From Dermatemys mawii (Eukaryota > Chordata > Testudines > Dermatemydidae), in the NCBI GenBank assembly GCA_007922305.1, contig ML677351.1, positions 15,494,878-15,558,877 on the forward strand: 64,000 bases of DNA, given 5' to 3'. Shown here piece by piece: positions 24,360 to 36,586 of the stretch (positions are counted from its first letter, which is position 1; each line of letters starts with the position of its first letter). The notes under the pieces were generated by a model, which saw only the letters and a program-made list of their open reading frames with translations, was not told the DNA's origin and ran no database searches. A program made the position numbers and the translations under genes.

Positions 24360-24522
24360 TTTCATCTCCAGTTTCAAATTCAAACTTCTGGCTATAGCCA
24401 CTGTATCCTGCTGCAGTCCTGACTCTGATATGAAATATATACTTGGTGGCTGGTTTGAGACCTGTGATGATAACACTTGGAGCCTTGGACCTTGTGGAGG
24501 AATAGCTGAGCTGCTCATGCTC
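24360..24522 (-). CDS. EPHA6: EPHA6 exon: second half of fibronectin III domain 2
   Basis: An internal Eph receptor exon of 163 bp, the size I recall for this exon across Eph genes. It enters in phase 0 after a CCCTCAG acceptor and leaves in phase 1 at a perfect GTAAGT donor. It reads EHEQLSYSSTRSKAPSVIIT, then GLKPATKYIFHIRVRTAAGY, then SGYSQKFEFETGDE. The LKPxTxYxFxIRVRTAAGYG-type stretch covers strands E to G of an Eph FN3 domain, and FEFETGD is the usual link to the transmembrane region. The wording SYSSTRSKAPSVIITGLKPA points to EPHA6 rather than EPHA3, EPHA5 or EPHA7. The ectodomain places receptor clusters at the cell surface, mainly in neurons. The exon joins cleanly to 57503-57627 upstream and 1115-1223 downstream. 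Confidence 0.95.
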
Positions 24523-27500
24523 CTGAGGGACAAAAGAGGGGAGAAATGATATCAAGTTGAATTGTGCAAACTTTGTAATAACAATAGTTCAAATAGAAAG
24601 CTCTGCTTTTTTCTTTTGAATGTAAAATGTGTTCAGAAAAGGAGGTGCATGTATGAATTCTGGTACTCTGATATTGTGCTTTCATCACAATGTATGACAT
24701 GACTTTGGATCAGAAATATTTTAAGCAAGTTTGCTTATTCTTTCATACAATTCACATTGCATCTTTGTGATTTGGGTTAGTAATTATACTGTAGTCAAAA
24801 GAATATAGTATTAGTACAAGACTACATTCACAGAAAATGGCAGCTGAAATGGCAGCTACATATTTTGCACAATGGACAAATTAGAAGTTCAGTAAGTATT
24901 AGTAAAGTGTAAAGATGTGGGGGTATTCAAATATCCGCTACTCACTTCTACCCGCAGGTAGTGCCAAAATGCCGGCGCTATCCGTGGGTAGACCTGTAGG
25001 TAAAAGAAAATATTGATTAACTTTTTTTTAGTTTGAAAACTTCTAGCATGGTTGAACTGCTCTGTTGTTGCTGAACTTAATTCTTCTCTCCAGTTATCTG
25101 TAATGTGATTGTATATAAATTCCCTGGCACATTATAATGAAAAACAATTCTTTGCAGAATTCCCATGTTAAGTATTTTCCAGCTGATTCTGGGAGTTGTT
25201 GAGAACCCTCAACTCCAGCTGAAGTCACGGAGTTACAGGTCCTCAGCACTCTCAAGATCAGGTCTTTAGTAGACAGGTTCACTCTATCAGATTGCTGCAT
25301 AAACTCAGTAATATGCAGTTTTGCACACACACTATGCTGGTGAGAATTCCATATTTTTAGGACACAGTGAGGGTGTGATATAACAGCAGAGAGTTATTTC
25401 ATTAGTTACTGCCATTCCATAATTCAGAAATCTGTAATATTTTACACAATGCTTGCAGGTCACCTTTATTGTGCTAGAGAATGTCTCATCTACAATTCAG
25501 GCTGAAGCAGAACTGTTCATGGTATTCTCAGTAATACAAAAGCCGTACACAGAGGGCACCACAGATGTATACATGCACTTATATTATGCTGTGTGGTATA
25601 TTAAGTTATTCAAAAGTTGTTTCTAGCTTGTTGTTGTGGAGAAGATACAGCAGGGAAAAGAGCAGCCTGCAGTTACTTTGCATACATTTACTACTTTTGA
25701 ACAATATACATATGCTCTTACATGAAGCAGGGCATGGCAAACATATTAAGTCAGATTCATCCCTGATAGAACCTCACTGAGTTCAATGGAGTTACCCCAC
25801 AGATGAATTTAACATCAATGCTTTCACTGGCTGGGATACAGGAAAATCAACTAACTAAATCACATCAGATTTCACACAGATAAGTGTTGGTACTTGGGGT
25901 TGGGGAAACATCAATCAGAATTTGGGATTATTATAATCAATGCCCATTGTTCAAATTCTGGCAATAATTTGAGAAACTGTATTAAAAGAAAATCCTCAAG
26001 TTTCTACTTATTTAAAGCAGACTGTTATTAAATTTTGAAATAACAAACAATGCTACATAACATAAAACACAATATGTAATGTAAAATATATCTGTACATA
26101 TGGAGGGAGAATACAGATAATACAAACAACAGAATTTTAAAACCTGATAGAATGGTATTCTGTGGTATCAAAAGGATTCTGCTAAATCTCACACAAATTT
26201 TCAATATTTTGTTTAGGTCAATTTTGTGACCTTAAATTTCCATTTTCTGTGAAGTTTGACAAAATTGGTTATTTTCCCTTCAAGAGAGGCAAACATGCTA
26301 ATTTTGATTTTCAAAGCTGCTGAATAGAGTCACTTTTTGTTTGAGAATGGGTTCTCTTTAATTGGAAAAAGAGTAGCTGAGAAAAAATCTGAGTTTGCTT
26401 AGGTGAAATGGTCCAGCTTTCAGGTTTATAAGAAAATGAAGACCTTTCCCTGCTTTCACTGCTGCACATATTGAACAGTGCCTGTTTCACCGTAAATGTT
26501 GTTATACAGCAACACTATCGCTTATACATAAAAACAATAGGCTAGCAATGAGGTAGGTACTAGTAGCACTGAAAAACTGGACATATTTTTATGACAGTCA
26601 TAATAGAAAACATTTTATAGTTAACATCAGATCTGGTATTTAATTGGTTAGTGCAGTGAGATTTTTGTTTATAGACCCTATGCTGGTTTTATTGAAGTCA
26701 ATGGGAATTTGGTCACTGACTATTGTAAAATAAGATTTTTGATAGTGTTTTTTAAAATTGTTCCTGTGTCCAGAAAACTTGGTATTTGCATTTTATAAAT
26801 TTAAAGAAACTGTGATTGCCATTAAAAAGTCAGCATTTGCCAAAAGATATTACAAATATTTCCCTACACCAGCAATAGGAAATAATTGTGATCTGTGTGA
26901 ATCTCTTGGCAAGCATTGCCTTTTTATTGCTGATCACTGTGTGTCCTTTGGTCTAAGAAGAGGTTCATTTAAATCTGAACTATTACACTCATCATAAGGA
27001 GACTCATGAAGGAGTTTATGAAGTAATCTAAACAATTGTTAAAAAGCAAATAGATATGATTGGTTTTATTCATAAATGACTTGTATTCCATGTAAGGTTA
27101 AATTTCACCATCGACATGATACCCTACCACAGTAAAACCATGTGAGAGGGCAAAGGAAGGAGTAGTCTTCAAGGATCCCCTTGTTCAGACCTCCACCACA
27201 CATACATTGTGTCCTTCAGGTGGTAAAATATGGGGCCAGTGTCATGGCCTGGGCCATCCCTGTAAAGGCCATGTTCCTCTGTACCAGCTTTGATCTCTGG
27301 TTCTTAAGGCCTGTGACAATAACACATGAAGAGTTGGCTACCAGGGACTCTCTGAGCTTTAGCTGTCCCCAAGGACACAGAGGAGCTCAGTGGACAATAC
27401 AACACAGTAACAGTTTATATTATCTTTTCCAATAATTTCTGCAGGGCTTGAGGTACATGTTGGTGTGGGGCAATGGAATTTTTTGTGTGCTTTGATCTGC

Positions 27501-27697
27501 CCTGCCCACAAAGCATATGCTTGCATGGAGGAACACGGGGGATTTTGGGAGAGTCCATAATAGGGGAAAAATAGTGCTGCGGAAATGTCAAACTCTTGCA
27601 GAGAGAGATAAAAGGCACTAAGATATTCTCTCCTCTGTATATGGATCAGGGTCAATATTCAACAAGTATAGTGTTCCTTCATGTTAACAGTAACACT
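24523..27697. other. EPHA6 intron, mostly unique sequence
   Basis: About 3.2 kb without exon-like coding. It holds a short near-palindromic repeat at 25748-25812. At 24920-25000 there is a short run with the words TATCCGCTACT and CTATCCGTGGGTAG, which may be a decayed repeat that I could not classify. Confidence 0.5.
25748..25812. repeat. Short near-palindromic repeat, copy 1
   Basis: CAGATTCATCCCTG and GTTCAATGGAGTTACCCC surround a centre in which the two halves are rough inverted copies (TTCATC... against ...GATGAATT). Related palindromes with ACTCCA/TGGAGT cores lie at 38647-38735 and 39693-39760. Confidence 0.45.
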
Positions 27698-28545
27698 TCA
27701 TAGATTCGTAGACTTTAAGGTCAGAAGGGACCATTATGATCATCTAGTGTGACCTGCACAACACAGGTCACACAGAATCTCACTACCCACTCTTGCAATA
27801 AACCTCTCACCTATGTCTGAGCTACTGAAGTCCACCAATCATGGTTTAAAGCCTTCAAGGTGCAGAGAATCCTCCAGCAAGTGACCCATGCCCCACGCTG
27901 CAGAGGAAGGCGAAAAACCTCCAGGGCCTCTGCCATTCTGCCCTGGAGGAAAACTCTTCCTGACCCCAAATATGGTGATCAGCTGAACCCTGAGCATGTG
28001 GGCAAGACACCAGACAGACACCCAGGAAAGAATTCTCTGAAGTAAATCAGATCCCATCCCATCCAACATCCCATCACAGGCCACCAGGCCCATCTACCAC
28101 GAATAGTCAAGGATCAGGTAATTGCCAAAATTATGTTATCCCATCACACATCTCCTCCATAAACTTACTGAGCTTAATCTTGAAGCCTGATAGGTTTTTT
28201 GCCCCCACTGCTTCCCTTGGAAGGCTGTTCCAGAACTTACTCCTCTGATGGTTACAAATGTTCGTCTAATTTCAAGTCTAAACTTCCTGATGGTTAATTT
28301 ATATCCATTTGTTCTTGTATTCACATTGGCACTGATCTTAAATAATTCCTCTCCCTCCATGGTACTTATCCCTCTGGTATATTTAGAGAGAGCTATCATA
28401 TCTCCCCTCAACCTTCTTTGGTTAGGCTAAACAAGCCAAGCTCCTTGAGTTTCCTTTCATAAGACAGATTTTCCATTCCTCGGATCATCATAGTAGCCCT
28501 TCTCTGTACCTGTGACAGTTTGAATTCATCCTTCTTAAATATTGT
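27698..28545 (-). mobile_element. CR1 LINE 3' fragment
   Basis: The 3' end of a CR1 retrotransposon inserted in the minus direction. The 3' terminus is at the left, with the inverse of the terminal ATGAATCTATGA-type repeat (CATAGATTCGTAGACTTTAA). Upstream, the minus strand encodes decayed C-terminal ORF2 ([20 protein letters not shown], then RNGYKLTIRKFRLEIRRTF-like blocks with stops). It breaks off near 28545, the usual 5' truncation. Its last 350 bases are an untranslated tail. Confidence 0.85.
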
Positions 28546-28919
28546 AGTTTTCAGTCAATTTAGGATACTTATCAGAAACATAATTAAGGAGAACACACAG
28601 GCTGAAGCTGTGAAGCCCGAGTCAAAGAGGTAAATACAGTGTAAAACAGAAAACTACCGAATGCTAGCTCACAGTATGAAGTTCTGGGTCCCTAAGCACT
28701 CCTCTCCATAACAAATTTTACTTGACCAAAATATACAAGGCAAAAATAAACTAACCCAAAACCCCATTAATGGCATTATAATAGTGCTACTGCACCAGAA
28801 TAAATAGTTTAAGCCTGTCCAAAATCTTAAGTAGAAAATATGCTTTCAACCGTACGTGTGATACCTTTTACTCTCTCCTTATTTCTAAAGAAATTTTCTG
28901 AAGAAATAAAGGCTTTCCC

Positions 28920-29410
28920 AGGCTGCAATTTAAAGGGCTTGGAGTTTCCAGCCTTGGCTGGAGCCCCAGGCCGTTTAAACTGCTGCCAGAGCCCCACTGC
29001 TGGAGCCCTGGAGCAGCAGCACTGGGGCTCTGGGGGCTATTTAAAGGGTCGGGGCTCCCCTGCCTCTGCTGCCTCAGTTCTTTAAATAGCCACGGCTTTC
29101 TGAAGCGGCGGCTATTTAAAGAACCGAGGCAGCAGAGGCAGTGGGAGCCCCAGCCCTTTAAATAGCCCGCAGAGCCCCCCTGACTCTGGGGGCTATTTAA
29201 GGGGCCCAGGGATCCCCTTTAAATAGCCATCAGAGCTCTGGGGTGGGGAAGAGGCTCCGCATTTAGGGCCCAGAACCCCTAGGTGCAGGGTGCTACTCGC
29301 TGGGGGTGGGGGAAGGGACTTACTCATACAGGGCAGGCCGGGGCTGGCTCTGACCCCACAAGCCCCACCCCTTCCGCCTGGGCCCCCGCCCCTTCCGAGG
29401 GGCAGAGTCA
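28920..29410. repeat. GC-rich compound inverted repeat
   Basis: A 490-base block far more GC-rich than its surroundings. Its core is a hairpin: arm 29032-29091 and arm 29110-29170, about 60 bases each, separated by an 18-base loop. The arms carry GCCTCTGCTGCCTC against GAGGCAGCAGAGGC, GGGCTATTTAAAGG-type words at both outer ends and AAATAGCC/GGCTATTT at the inner ends. Further copies of the GGGGGCTATTTAA and CTTTAAATAGCC words continue to about 29230. No protein is encoded. It is probably a non-autonomous element or a satellite-like unit. It lies between two CR1 fragments. Confidence 0.7.
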
Positions 29411-29464
29411 GCCCTCAGCATACTGGTAAGTGACTATAGTTACTTTCACCCCTGGTTCCACCCC

Positions 29465-30005
29465 ATCTTCTGCTCCTGGCTTCTGGTAGGCAGAAGTCTA
29501 ATGTTGTCCCAAGCATGGGGTTGCATCCCTGACCATCTTGACTAATAGCCATTGATTGGCCTATCCTCCATAAACTCAACCAGCACTTTTTTTTAAATCC
29601 AGTTATTCTCTTGGCCTTCACAACATCCCCTGGCAATGAGTTTCACGGATCAGTTGTGCATTGTGGGAAAAAAGGGTTTGCTCTTATTTATATTAAACCT
29701 GCTGCTTATAAGTTCTATTAAGCGACCCTCAGTTTCTGTATTGTGTAAATAACAATTCTCTATTCATTTTTCCACACCATTCATGATTTTACAGACCTCT
29801 GTCAGGTTCCCCTTTAGTTATCACTTTTCTATGCTGAACAGCCCTAAATCTTTTTAGTCTCTCCTTATATGGAAGCCATTCCAAAACCTCAATCATCTTC
29901 ATTGCACTTCTCTGAATCTTCTGCAGTATCAATATATTCTTTCTGAGTTGGGGTGACCAGAAGAGAACAGAGTACTCAAGGTGTGGGCACATCCTGGCAT
30001 TATTG
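29465..30005 (-). mobile_element. CR1 LINE 3' fragment
   Basis: The minus strand encodes decayed C-terminal CR1 ORF2. The piece at 29789-29992 reads MCPHLEYSVLFWSPQLRKNI, then LEKIQRSA-like and EWLPYKERLKRF. This is the CR1 signature in which PHLEY...WSP is followed by LE.VQRRATKMI. The left part carries the words GCATGGGGTTGCATCCCTGA and CACAACATCCCCTGGCAA, typical of the 3' untranslated region. The piece breaks off on the right near 30005. Confidence 0.82.
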
Positions 30006-31914
30006 TATTTTGTCTTATTTTATACCCTTAGCAATTTAGTAGTAATAGTAATTGTCAATTCAAAGGAAATTGCTCACTCTGGAGCTGATTCTGAGAAAAG
30101 TAGAGCATATACAACTTCCATGGATGTCAATAAGGGCTGTGAGTATAGTACCTTACAGAATCAGCCCCTGCGTTACCATCATTGTGGTACAAGAATCTGA
30201 ATTAGAATATCCAGATTCTGGACTTTATACAAGGCCAAGGACACTTTTCCAAATTCCATAGCCAAAGGAAAACTGCTCCTGTTTTGTGACTTTCTAGATC
30301 AACCATTTTCTTGGGAAGGCCTCTGGTCTGATTGTGTGCAGTGGCATTAATGGCACAATTCAAGACACACTAAGGTGGCATTCTGGTATTAATATAAAAG
30401 GTACAGGATCAGATTGTGAAAATAAGGAAAACTTCTTGTTTTTACAGTTCATCACAATGGCTACATCTCTCCCATCAATACATTCTATAATGAAGTAATT
30501 ATTTTGTAGGGCATTATCAGAGCAACTGGTTGTAGTTCACTGTGTGCTACCGTGAACAGGATGTTAAATTCACGATTCAGATTATGATTTCCTTATATGG
30601 CCAAAAGAAAGGAGATTCTCTCCGCTGACATTTAAAATAAGATCTTGAATACTAAATTTTCCAGACACCAACCATAAGTCAACTTTACTGTTTCTATATT
30701 TTTCCCAATCTGATCAGAGAGAGAGAGATATAGCAAAAAAGTGAAAAATTTATATGTTTATATAGGTGAAATATTAATAGAAAGAAACTAGAATGTGGTA
30801 ACATCTTCTCTTTCTAGCTTTAGATAGTGATCACAATGAGTAAAATGCTCATTTTACTGATGACACAGAAATATACCCAATTAGGAATATCTCAGCACTT
30901 GGTTACACTATGGAATACCACATTATATTGCCAATAATCACTTACATGCACTAGTGCTCAGATAGCCTTTAGATTAACTTTACCAGTAAAGCACCAATAA
31001 GATTCAGCCACTTTCACATATGTGGGTTCTGTCAGCCTTCATAGACAAATGATAGAGGTAAATGAAGTGCTAATCAAACTACAATCAGCACTTTAATTTA
31101 CAAATGGAAAAGATAGCCAATTACTGTACAATTTGCTATTACTTTAAACTATGTAACAGTAGTCCAAGAATTACCCCCTCCTCTAAATTATTCTGCCTGG
31201 ACTATTTTAAAAATGACACTCAAAGTACATAATTCAATGTATATCATGAGTCATTGACAAACCCTCTTAAAGTGGAACATGGGTTTTGCAAAACTGCCTC
31301 TGCAAACATACTCATTGTGATTCAAACCTTTCCAATTCGTGTGTACAAAAAGAATTCACTGAGACAATAACTGTCCATTTACATATGTAATCAGCTGTTC
31401 TGTTTGCTAATGTGGGTTGGATCCATTGTGTCCACAAATGGAAATCTGCCTTTAAATTACATTCTCTCTCTCTCTATAAATACTATTAGAGACACTATAG
31501 ACCATCATTTTCTCCTGAGTACAAGTCACAATGTCAGAGCTGAATAAATACAATGTTATAGTAAAGAATAATACTACAGTGTTCTGCCACTTATAGTATA
31601 TCAATGATGAACGCAAAAAAGTGTAAAAGAGAAATCAAATAATTTCTCCATTCCTGGGTGAATCAACCTGATGGATACATGTAGATATGGTTGTTGAGAG
31701 AAGCAGGAGGACGTAAAGGAATGACCTAAACCTTGGGAGCAAGGATCGCCTATTAATCATATCTCTGTGGGTATGGGAAAGGGGAACCTCACATCTCTTC
31801 TTCAGTTTCCTTATCTGTAAATTGGAGATAATGCTACTTAGCTACATCAAAAGAGTGATGTGAATTTAATTAGTTGCCATTTTCATAGCCTTGAAATATA
31901 GCACATACTTGTGA
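30006..31914. other. EPHA6 intron, unique AT-rich sequence
   Basis: About 1.9 kb with no recognisable gene or repeat apart from short GA and TC dinucleotide runs at about 30717 and 31465. Confidence 0.5.
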
Positions 31915-32730
31915 CAGATGTGACACCTTGGGAGCATGGAAATTTCAAAAGGCTGTTATACTGGGATGCATCAGATGCCATAGGCAGTGGTATAGATACA
32001 AACTTGTGTATCTATAAATATTATATGTAACTTTGAGCACTAGGGATTCTATATTAGGTTCACAGCAAGTTACCAAGCTTCCACAAGGAACTAAAACAAG
32101 TGAGGAGTAATTACCGCAGGTCTCGAGAGAGGGAAACCTCCGGAAAAGACCCTTCCTCTGGGATGAATTGAATCTGCTGATTCAGCCCAGTTCAAGAAGG
32201 CCAGGAGACAAACAAAGATCTTGTGATATCAAGGGCCAGCCTGAAGTGTTGGAGGGGACCCTTGATCCAAAAACTGATCTGAGAAGTAGCCAAAAGGGCA
32301 CAACCCTGCTGGAAGGCTGTGAAGAACTGGATTCTTCCTGGATCTCCATTTGGAAGATAGAGTAAGCTTAGCATGCAGGGAGACTGTTTATTGTTTATGA
32401 CAGGTGTTCTCTGTAATGCTTTTGTCCTAAAATAAATGTACAAGGTTTTGTGAAAGCTGCTGGTCACTGGGTACCACAGTCTCTGTCCCTGGAGAGAGTG
32501 CAAACTGCAAGTGCTAGGCTAATGTCAGAGTTGCTGGGATAATCACAGTGAATTGCAGTGGAAATGCAAGCCCTAACTTTTGGTCTGGAGAGATAGGGAT
32601 TTGGGTTCTCACTTACAGAGAGGTACTGGCTAGAGGCCAGAGACCTAAACGGGTACCTTGGAGGAGATCCTGGACGGGGCAGAGGTGTAGTTAACACTAC
32701 CAGAACTGTAGCCATGCTCACAGGAAGCAA
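31915..32730. repeat. Possible LTR-like or other interspersed repeat
   Basis: This 0.8 kb block is richer in G and C than its flanks. It contains TGTGACACCTTGGGAGCATG near its left edge and CCTAAAATAAATGTACAAGG, a possible polyadenylation signal, about 520 bases in. It has no coding similarity. Its composition and the AATAAA-type word suggest an LTR or the tail of a retroelement. I did not find matching ends or a target duplication, so this remains a suggestion. Confidence 0.3.
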
Positions 32731-33721
32731 AGGTATTTGAAAGATGGAAGAGTCTTAAACTAGTCTGAAAGTCTACCAGAAGCAGGGAGTCAGCAGAAGC
32801 TAAAATTGTCTGTGATGTCTCTTTGGGAGAAGAGACAAGCAAAATTTGATGGTATAAGCCATCACATGTGTATTTTTTTTTGTTTGGTTTTGTTCTAATA
32901 TCTGTCACTAACCTAAGTTATAACTGTTTAGGTGCCTAAAATATTGAAGTGTGCTTTACCACTTTGGCCATTCAGTACTTTTGTATTTTGATTGTCTGTC
33001 AGTCAGTTCATCACTCTTTCCACAGGTAAGCAAAGCTGTCAACAGGAAAGGGGTAGAATGGATAACCAATTTAAAGAAAATACAGAAGAGTGAGAAGCCA
33101 GCCAAACATCTCTTTAATTGGATTATGTACTGGAAAGGCTAAGGTGAAGTGAGGTGAGCCAGGAACAGGAGAACATAAAATGGAGAGAGAAGGAGACAGG
33201 GTAACTTCAAAGGTGCTTGAAATCTCACCAGTACAATGAATGATGTGTACAAAGTGAGAGAGGGTGTCTTATTAAAGGTTAAATAAATATGGAGGGCCAA
33301 GAAGAAAACAGGGTATAAGGACATTAGATAAGATATTATAAATCACATTGACAAGGTGATCACACTGGGAGGAATAAAGTTAAATCTATGCCTTAAATTA
33401 GTTACAGAAAATCTGCAATTAGAATACAGTAAAGGGGATGGGACATGTGTCTTGAAAATGCCAGGCTAGCTTGCATATTAAATCCTTCATCTCCAACAGC
33501 CATAAGATATTCTAGTCACGCATTTAAACTTAATTTAATTTCAAAAGAAAATTTTTGAATCAGCATTTTAAAGACTGCTCTTAAGTTTGGCAGGCCAAAA
33601 AGTCAGAGATATTAGCAGTATTGTCAATGTCAACATATGAGTCAAGCATCCCAAATCATGAAAATGGCTTATAAAAATCTGAAATTAAAAAACAAAATAA
33701 AACTAAAATCATTTGAGGTTC

Positions 33722-33918
33722 TTTTGTTTTCCTTCCAGTTTTTAAAGCCTGAAGGTCATGTTTTCGTGCTTTTCTCTGCACCCATGAGGACTAAAAGCAT
33801 TTTTCTTTAAATGAAAGCTCAGATTATCACATTCACGAGACTGCAGGAGCTGTGGTTTTAAGCATAATGCCAATTGTCATGAGATTCATGATAAATATCA
33901 TGAGAGCTGGCAACATTG
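33722..33918. repeat. MITE-like interspersed repeat, copy B
   Basis: The better-kept partner of 770-960. In order it has GGTCATGTTTTCGTGCTTTT, CTCTGCACCCATGAGGACTA, ATGAAAGCTCAGATTATCAC, ACTGCAGGAGCTGTGG, TTTTAAG and a terminal TCATGAGAGCTGGCAACATTG. The end words contain an inverted TCATGA...ATCATGA pattern. The 89-codon open frame that crosses it (33852-34121) is an accident. Confidence 0.6.
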
Positions 33919-35280
33919 ATTCAGCTGAACCGACCATAAGTGACACCACAAAGCCTAAACCACAGCCTGCTACAACAGCAGAACCCCAATATGACTTTAG
34001 GTGCCACTCCTGGCTTCAAATTAGCACTATCCCGGTTCAAAGACCACAAATCATCTTTACTCACACTGCAGTTTTTTACCCACAAATCACCTCAGGCATG
34101 GGTTCTAAAAGTTATCAGTAAGGAACCAGGGACTACAGAATTTGTGAGCCCTGAGAGACATATCACCACGCTTTTAGCATAGAAAAGATAAACTACAGCT
34201 GAGAACTGTACTATCCTTGGTGGAAGTCACCTATGTCACATTTTGCATTATTAATCTGAACATTATCCTATGAAAAGTTCACATATATAGCCAAACAGGA
34301 GAAAGAAGAATTCTGTGCAAAACAACCTATCACCTAAGTTGTTTTTTTTTTTAAGCAGAATATCAAATAAGATTAATTAACAGCAGAGGACTGACCAGAG
34401 TTCCTGTTCATTTCAATGAATTCTGAACAGAGGGATAGTTAACTTTACCTACTTAATGTCCTGTGGATAATGTCTACATGTCTTACAGCACACTTTGTCA
34501 ACATTCTCACCTAAAAGGTTTTATCACCTCAGAAATTAAGATGATTCACATCATTGTGTGCAAAAATCAATATTCTATTCAGTTTACTCCTTACTGTGAA
34601 ATCTTGGGGTAAATTTTCCATTTTAATTTGTTAAAGTTCCTCACTTTTGCAAAATTGCCTGACTTACTTTTCTGACATTTTATTCCTCTTTTGTATTACC
34701 ATTGTCTGCATTTCATTGTTCTATTTGTGAAAATTCAATAAGAAAAAATTAATTACCAGATACAGGAGGTGAATGTAGTGATCATTTTAAGAGGGGGATT
34801 AATGTACTAGACTACACTGATCATTCCCTACATGTAATAAAAAGATAATTGTGAGCTCTTTTTCTTTCCCCTCCATTTATTTTATTTAGGAACGGTGGCA
34901 TAGTAAAACTGAAGCACAGAAGTTGTGAATTATAGACTCATAGATATAGGGAAGAGAGAAAGAACAGAAGAAGTCAGGAGTCCATTATAAATATAAAAAT
35001 TGGAAACCTTTAATTTAAGATCATAGAAAATTTATAGAGTTTCAATAACATCAATCACATGAAATTAGCCCCCTTGCAAAAAATCCAAACCTATGGCCAA
35101 AAAGGCACATAGCTAAAATCTTTTAACTGAACTCTAACAAGCATTAGAACAAACTCCTAACACATATTGAACTCCTAAGCCACTAATGTGCCAAGCATAA
35201 CTCCTAATATGGAGTGAGCTCCTTCTACTGGAGACCAGCTTCATAGGGCCTTGACTCCCTCCAATTCGCTTTTTTAAAAT
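33919..35280. other. EPHA6 intron, unique AT-rich sequence
   Basis: About 1.4 kb without recognisable features, ending at a dinucleotide microsatellite. The words ATAGACTCATAGATATAGGG at about 34934 resemble a lone CR1 3' terminus but are too short to assign. Confidence 0.45.
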
Positions 35281-35281
35281 G

Positions 35282-35282
35282 A

Positions 35283-35344
<62 letters not shown>

Positions 35345-35349
35345 ACACA
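35282..35349. repeat. Compound (TC)n(AC)n microsatellite
   Basis: An uninterrupted CT/TC run of about 30 bases passes directly into an AC/CA run of about 38 bases with one TC interruption. The minus-strand open frame across it, rich in CVCVCV and ERERER, is a by-product of the repeat. Confidence 0.97.
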
Positions 35350-35629
35350 TTTACGTTTACTTTTCTTCTGGATAGAAGTAAGGGACCACCAGTGGGAGCC
35401 ACGGTTGGTGAACTAGCAAGTAAACAAACTGGCGGGGCCCTCTAAGGGTGCTTACCCTGCGGTGCTGCGTGCCAAGGTTGCCGATCCCAGTCTTACAGCA
35501 ACCAAACGAATTAGTTAACAATTTTCAACTTTTCATAGGGAAACTGCAGTGCTGCTTTCCCTGAAACACTGAATTCCTAACATGAGATAGTACTGCATAA
35601 AGATATAAATACAAATACATTAGAAGCAA

Positions 35630-36586
35630 GAGAAAGACCAAAGACAAGGTAGGCCAGTTACTCCATGAGGGGGAAAAACAATAACAAAAAATATGGAAAT
35701 GGCAGAGGTGCTTAATGACTTCTTTGTTTTGGTTCTCACCAAGAAGGTTGGTGATATCTAACATAGTGAATGCCAGTGAAAATGAGACAGGATCAGAGGC
35801 TAAAATAGGGAAAGAACAAGTTAAAAATTAGTTAGATGTCTTCAAGTCACCAGGGCCAGATGAAATGCATCCTAGAATACTCAAGGAGCTAACTGAGGAG
35901 ATATCCGAGCCCTTAGGTGATTATCTTTGGAAAGTGATGAAAGATGGGAGAGATTCCATATGACTGGAAAAGGGAAAATATAGGGCCCATCTATAAAAAA
36001 GGAAAAAAGGACAACCCAGGGAATTATAGACCAGTCAGCTTAACTTCTGTGCCCGGAAAGATAATGGAGCAAATAATTAAGCAATCAGTTTGCAAACATC
36101 TAGAAAAGAATGTGATAAGTAACAGCATTGATTTGTCAAGGACAAATCATGTCAAACCAACCTGATTACTTTCTTTGACAGGGTAACAAGCCTTATGCAT
36201 GGGGAGGGGGAAACTATAGATGTGGTATATCTTGACTTTAGTAAGGCTTTTGATACTATCTCACGTGACCTTCCTATAAACAAACTAGGGAAATGCAACC
36301 TAGATGGAGCTACTTAACTTCTGAGGATAGAACAAGAAACAATTGGTTTAAATTGCAGCAAGGGAGGTTTAGGCTGGAAATTAGCTAAAACTCTCTGTCA
36401 GAGTGGTTAAGCACTGGAATAAATTTCCTAGGGAGGTGTGGAATCTCCATCACTGGAGATTTGTAAGAGCAGGTTAGATAAACACCTTTCAGGGATGGTT
36501 TAGATAATACTTAGTCCTGCGATGAGTGCAGGGGACTGAATTAGATGACCTCTCAATGTCCCTTCCAGTCATCTGATTCTATGAAA
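35630..36586 (+). mobile_element. CR1 LINE fragment with internal deletion
   Basis: A sense-strand CR1 ORF2 relic. The open piece 35944-36165 has DWKRENIGPIYKKGKKDNPG, then [19 protein letters not shown], the reverse transcriptase fingers motif of CR1. Downstream in other frames is VVYLDFSKAFDTIS, the first catalytic Asp block. The sequence then jumps at about 36316 to the 3' region, with words for a C-terminal block, GCACTGGAATAAATTTCCTA and TAGATAATACTTAGTCCTGC. The FADD block and everything up to the C-terminus is missing. It ends in CATCTGATTCTATGA, the CR1 3' terminus. Confidence 0.85.

Noticed and set aside
24920..25005. Possible palindromic repeat with TATCCGC and CCGTGGGTA words
   Set aside because: The inverted pairing is too short, and there is no second copy in the window.
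26758..26997. Plus-strand open frame of 79 codons with several Cys residues
   Set aside because: The Cys spacing (CDLCESLGKHC) hints at a zinc finger, but there is only one such group, and no splice sites or homologous copy.
33852..34121. Plus-strand open frame of 89 codons
   Set aside because: It begins inside MITE-like repeat copy B and continues into unique sequence, with no family resemblance.
35134..35346. Minus-strand frame rich in CVCVCV and ERERER
   Set aside because: It is the translation of the compound dinucleotide microsatellite.
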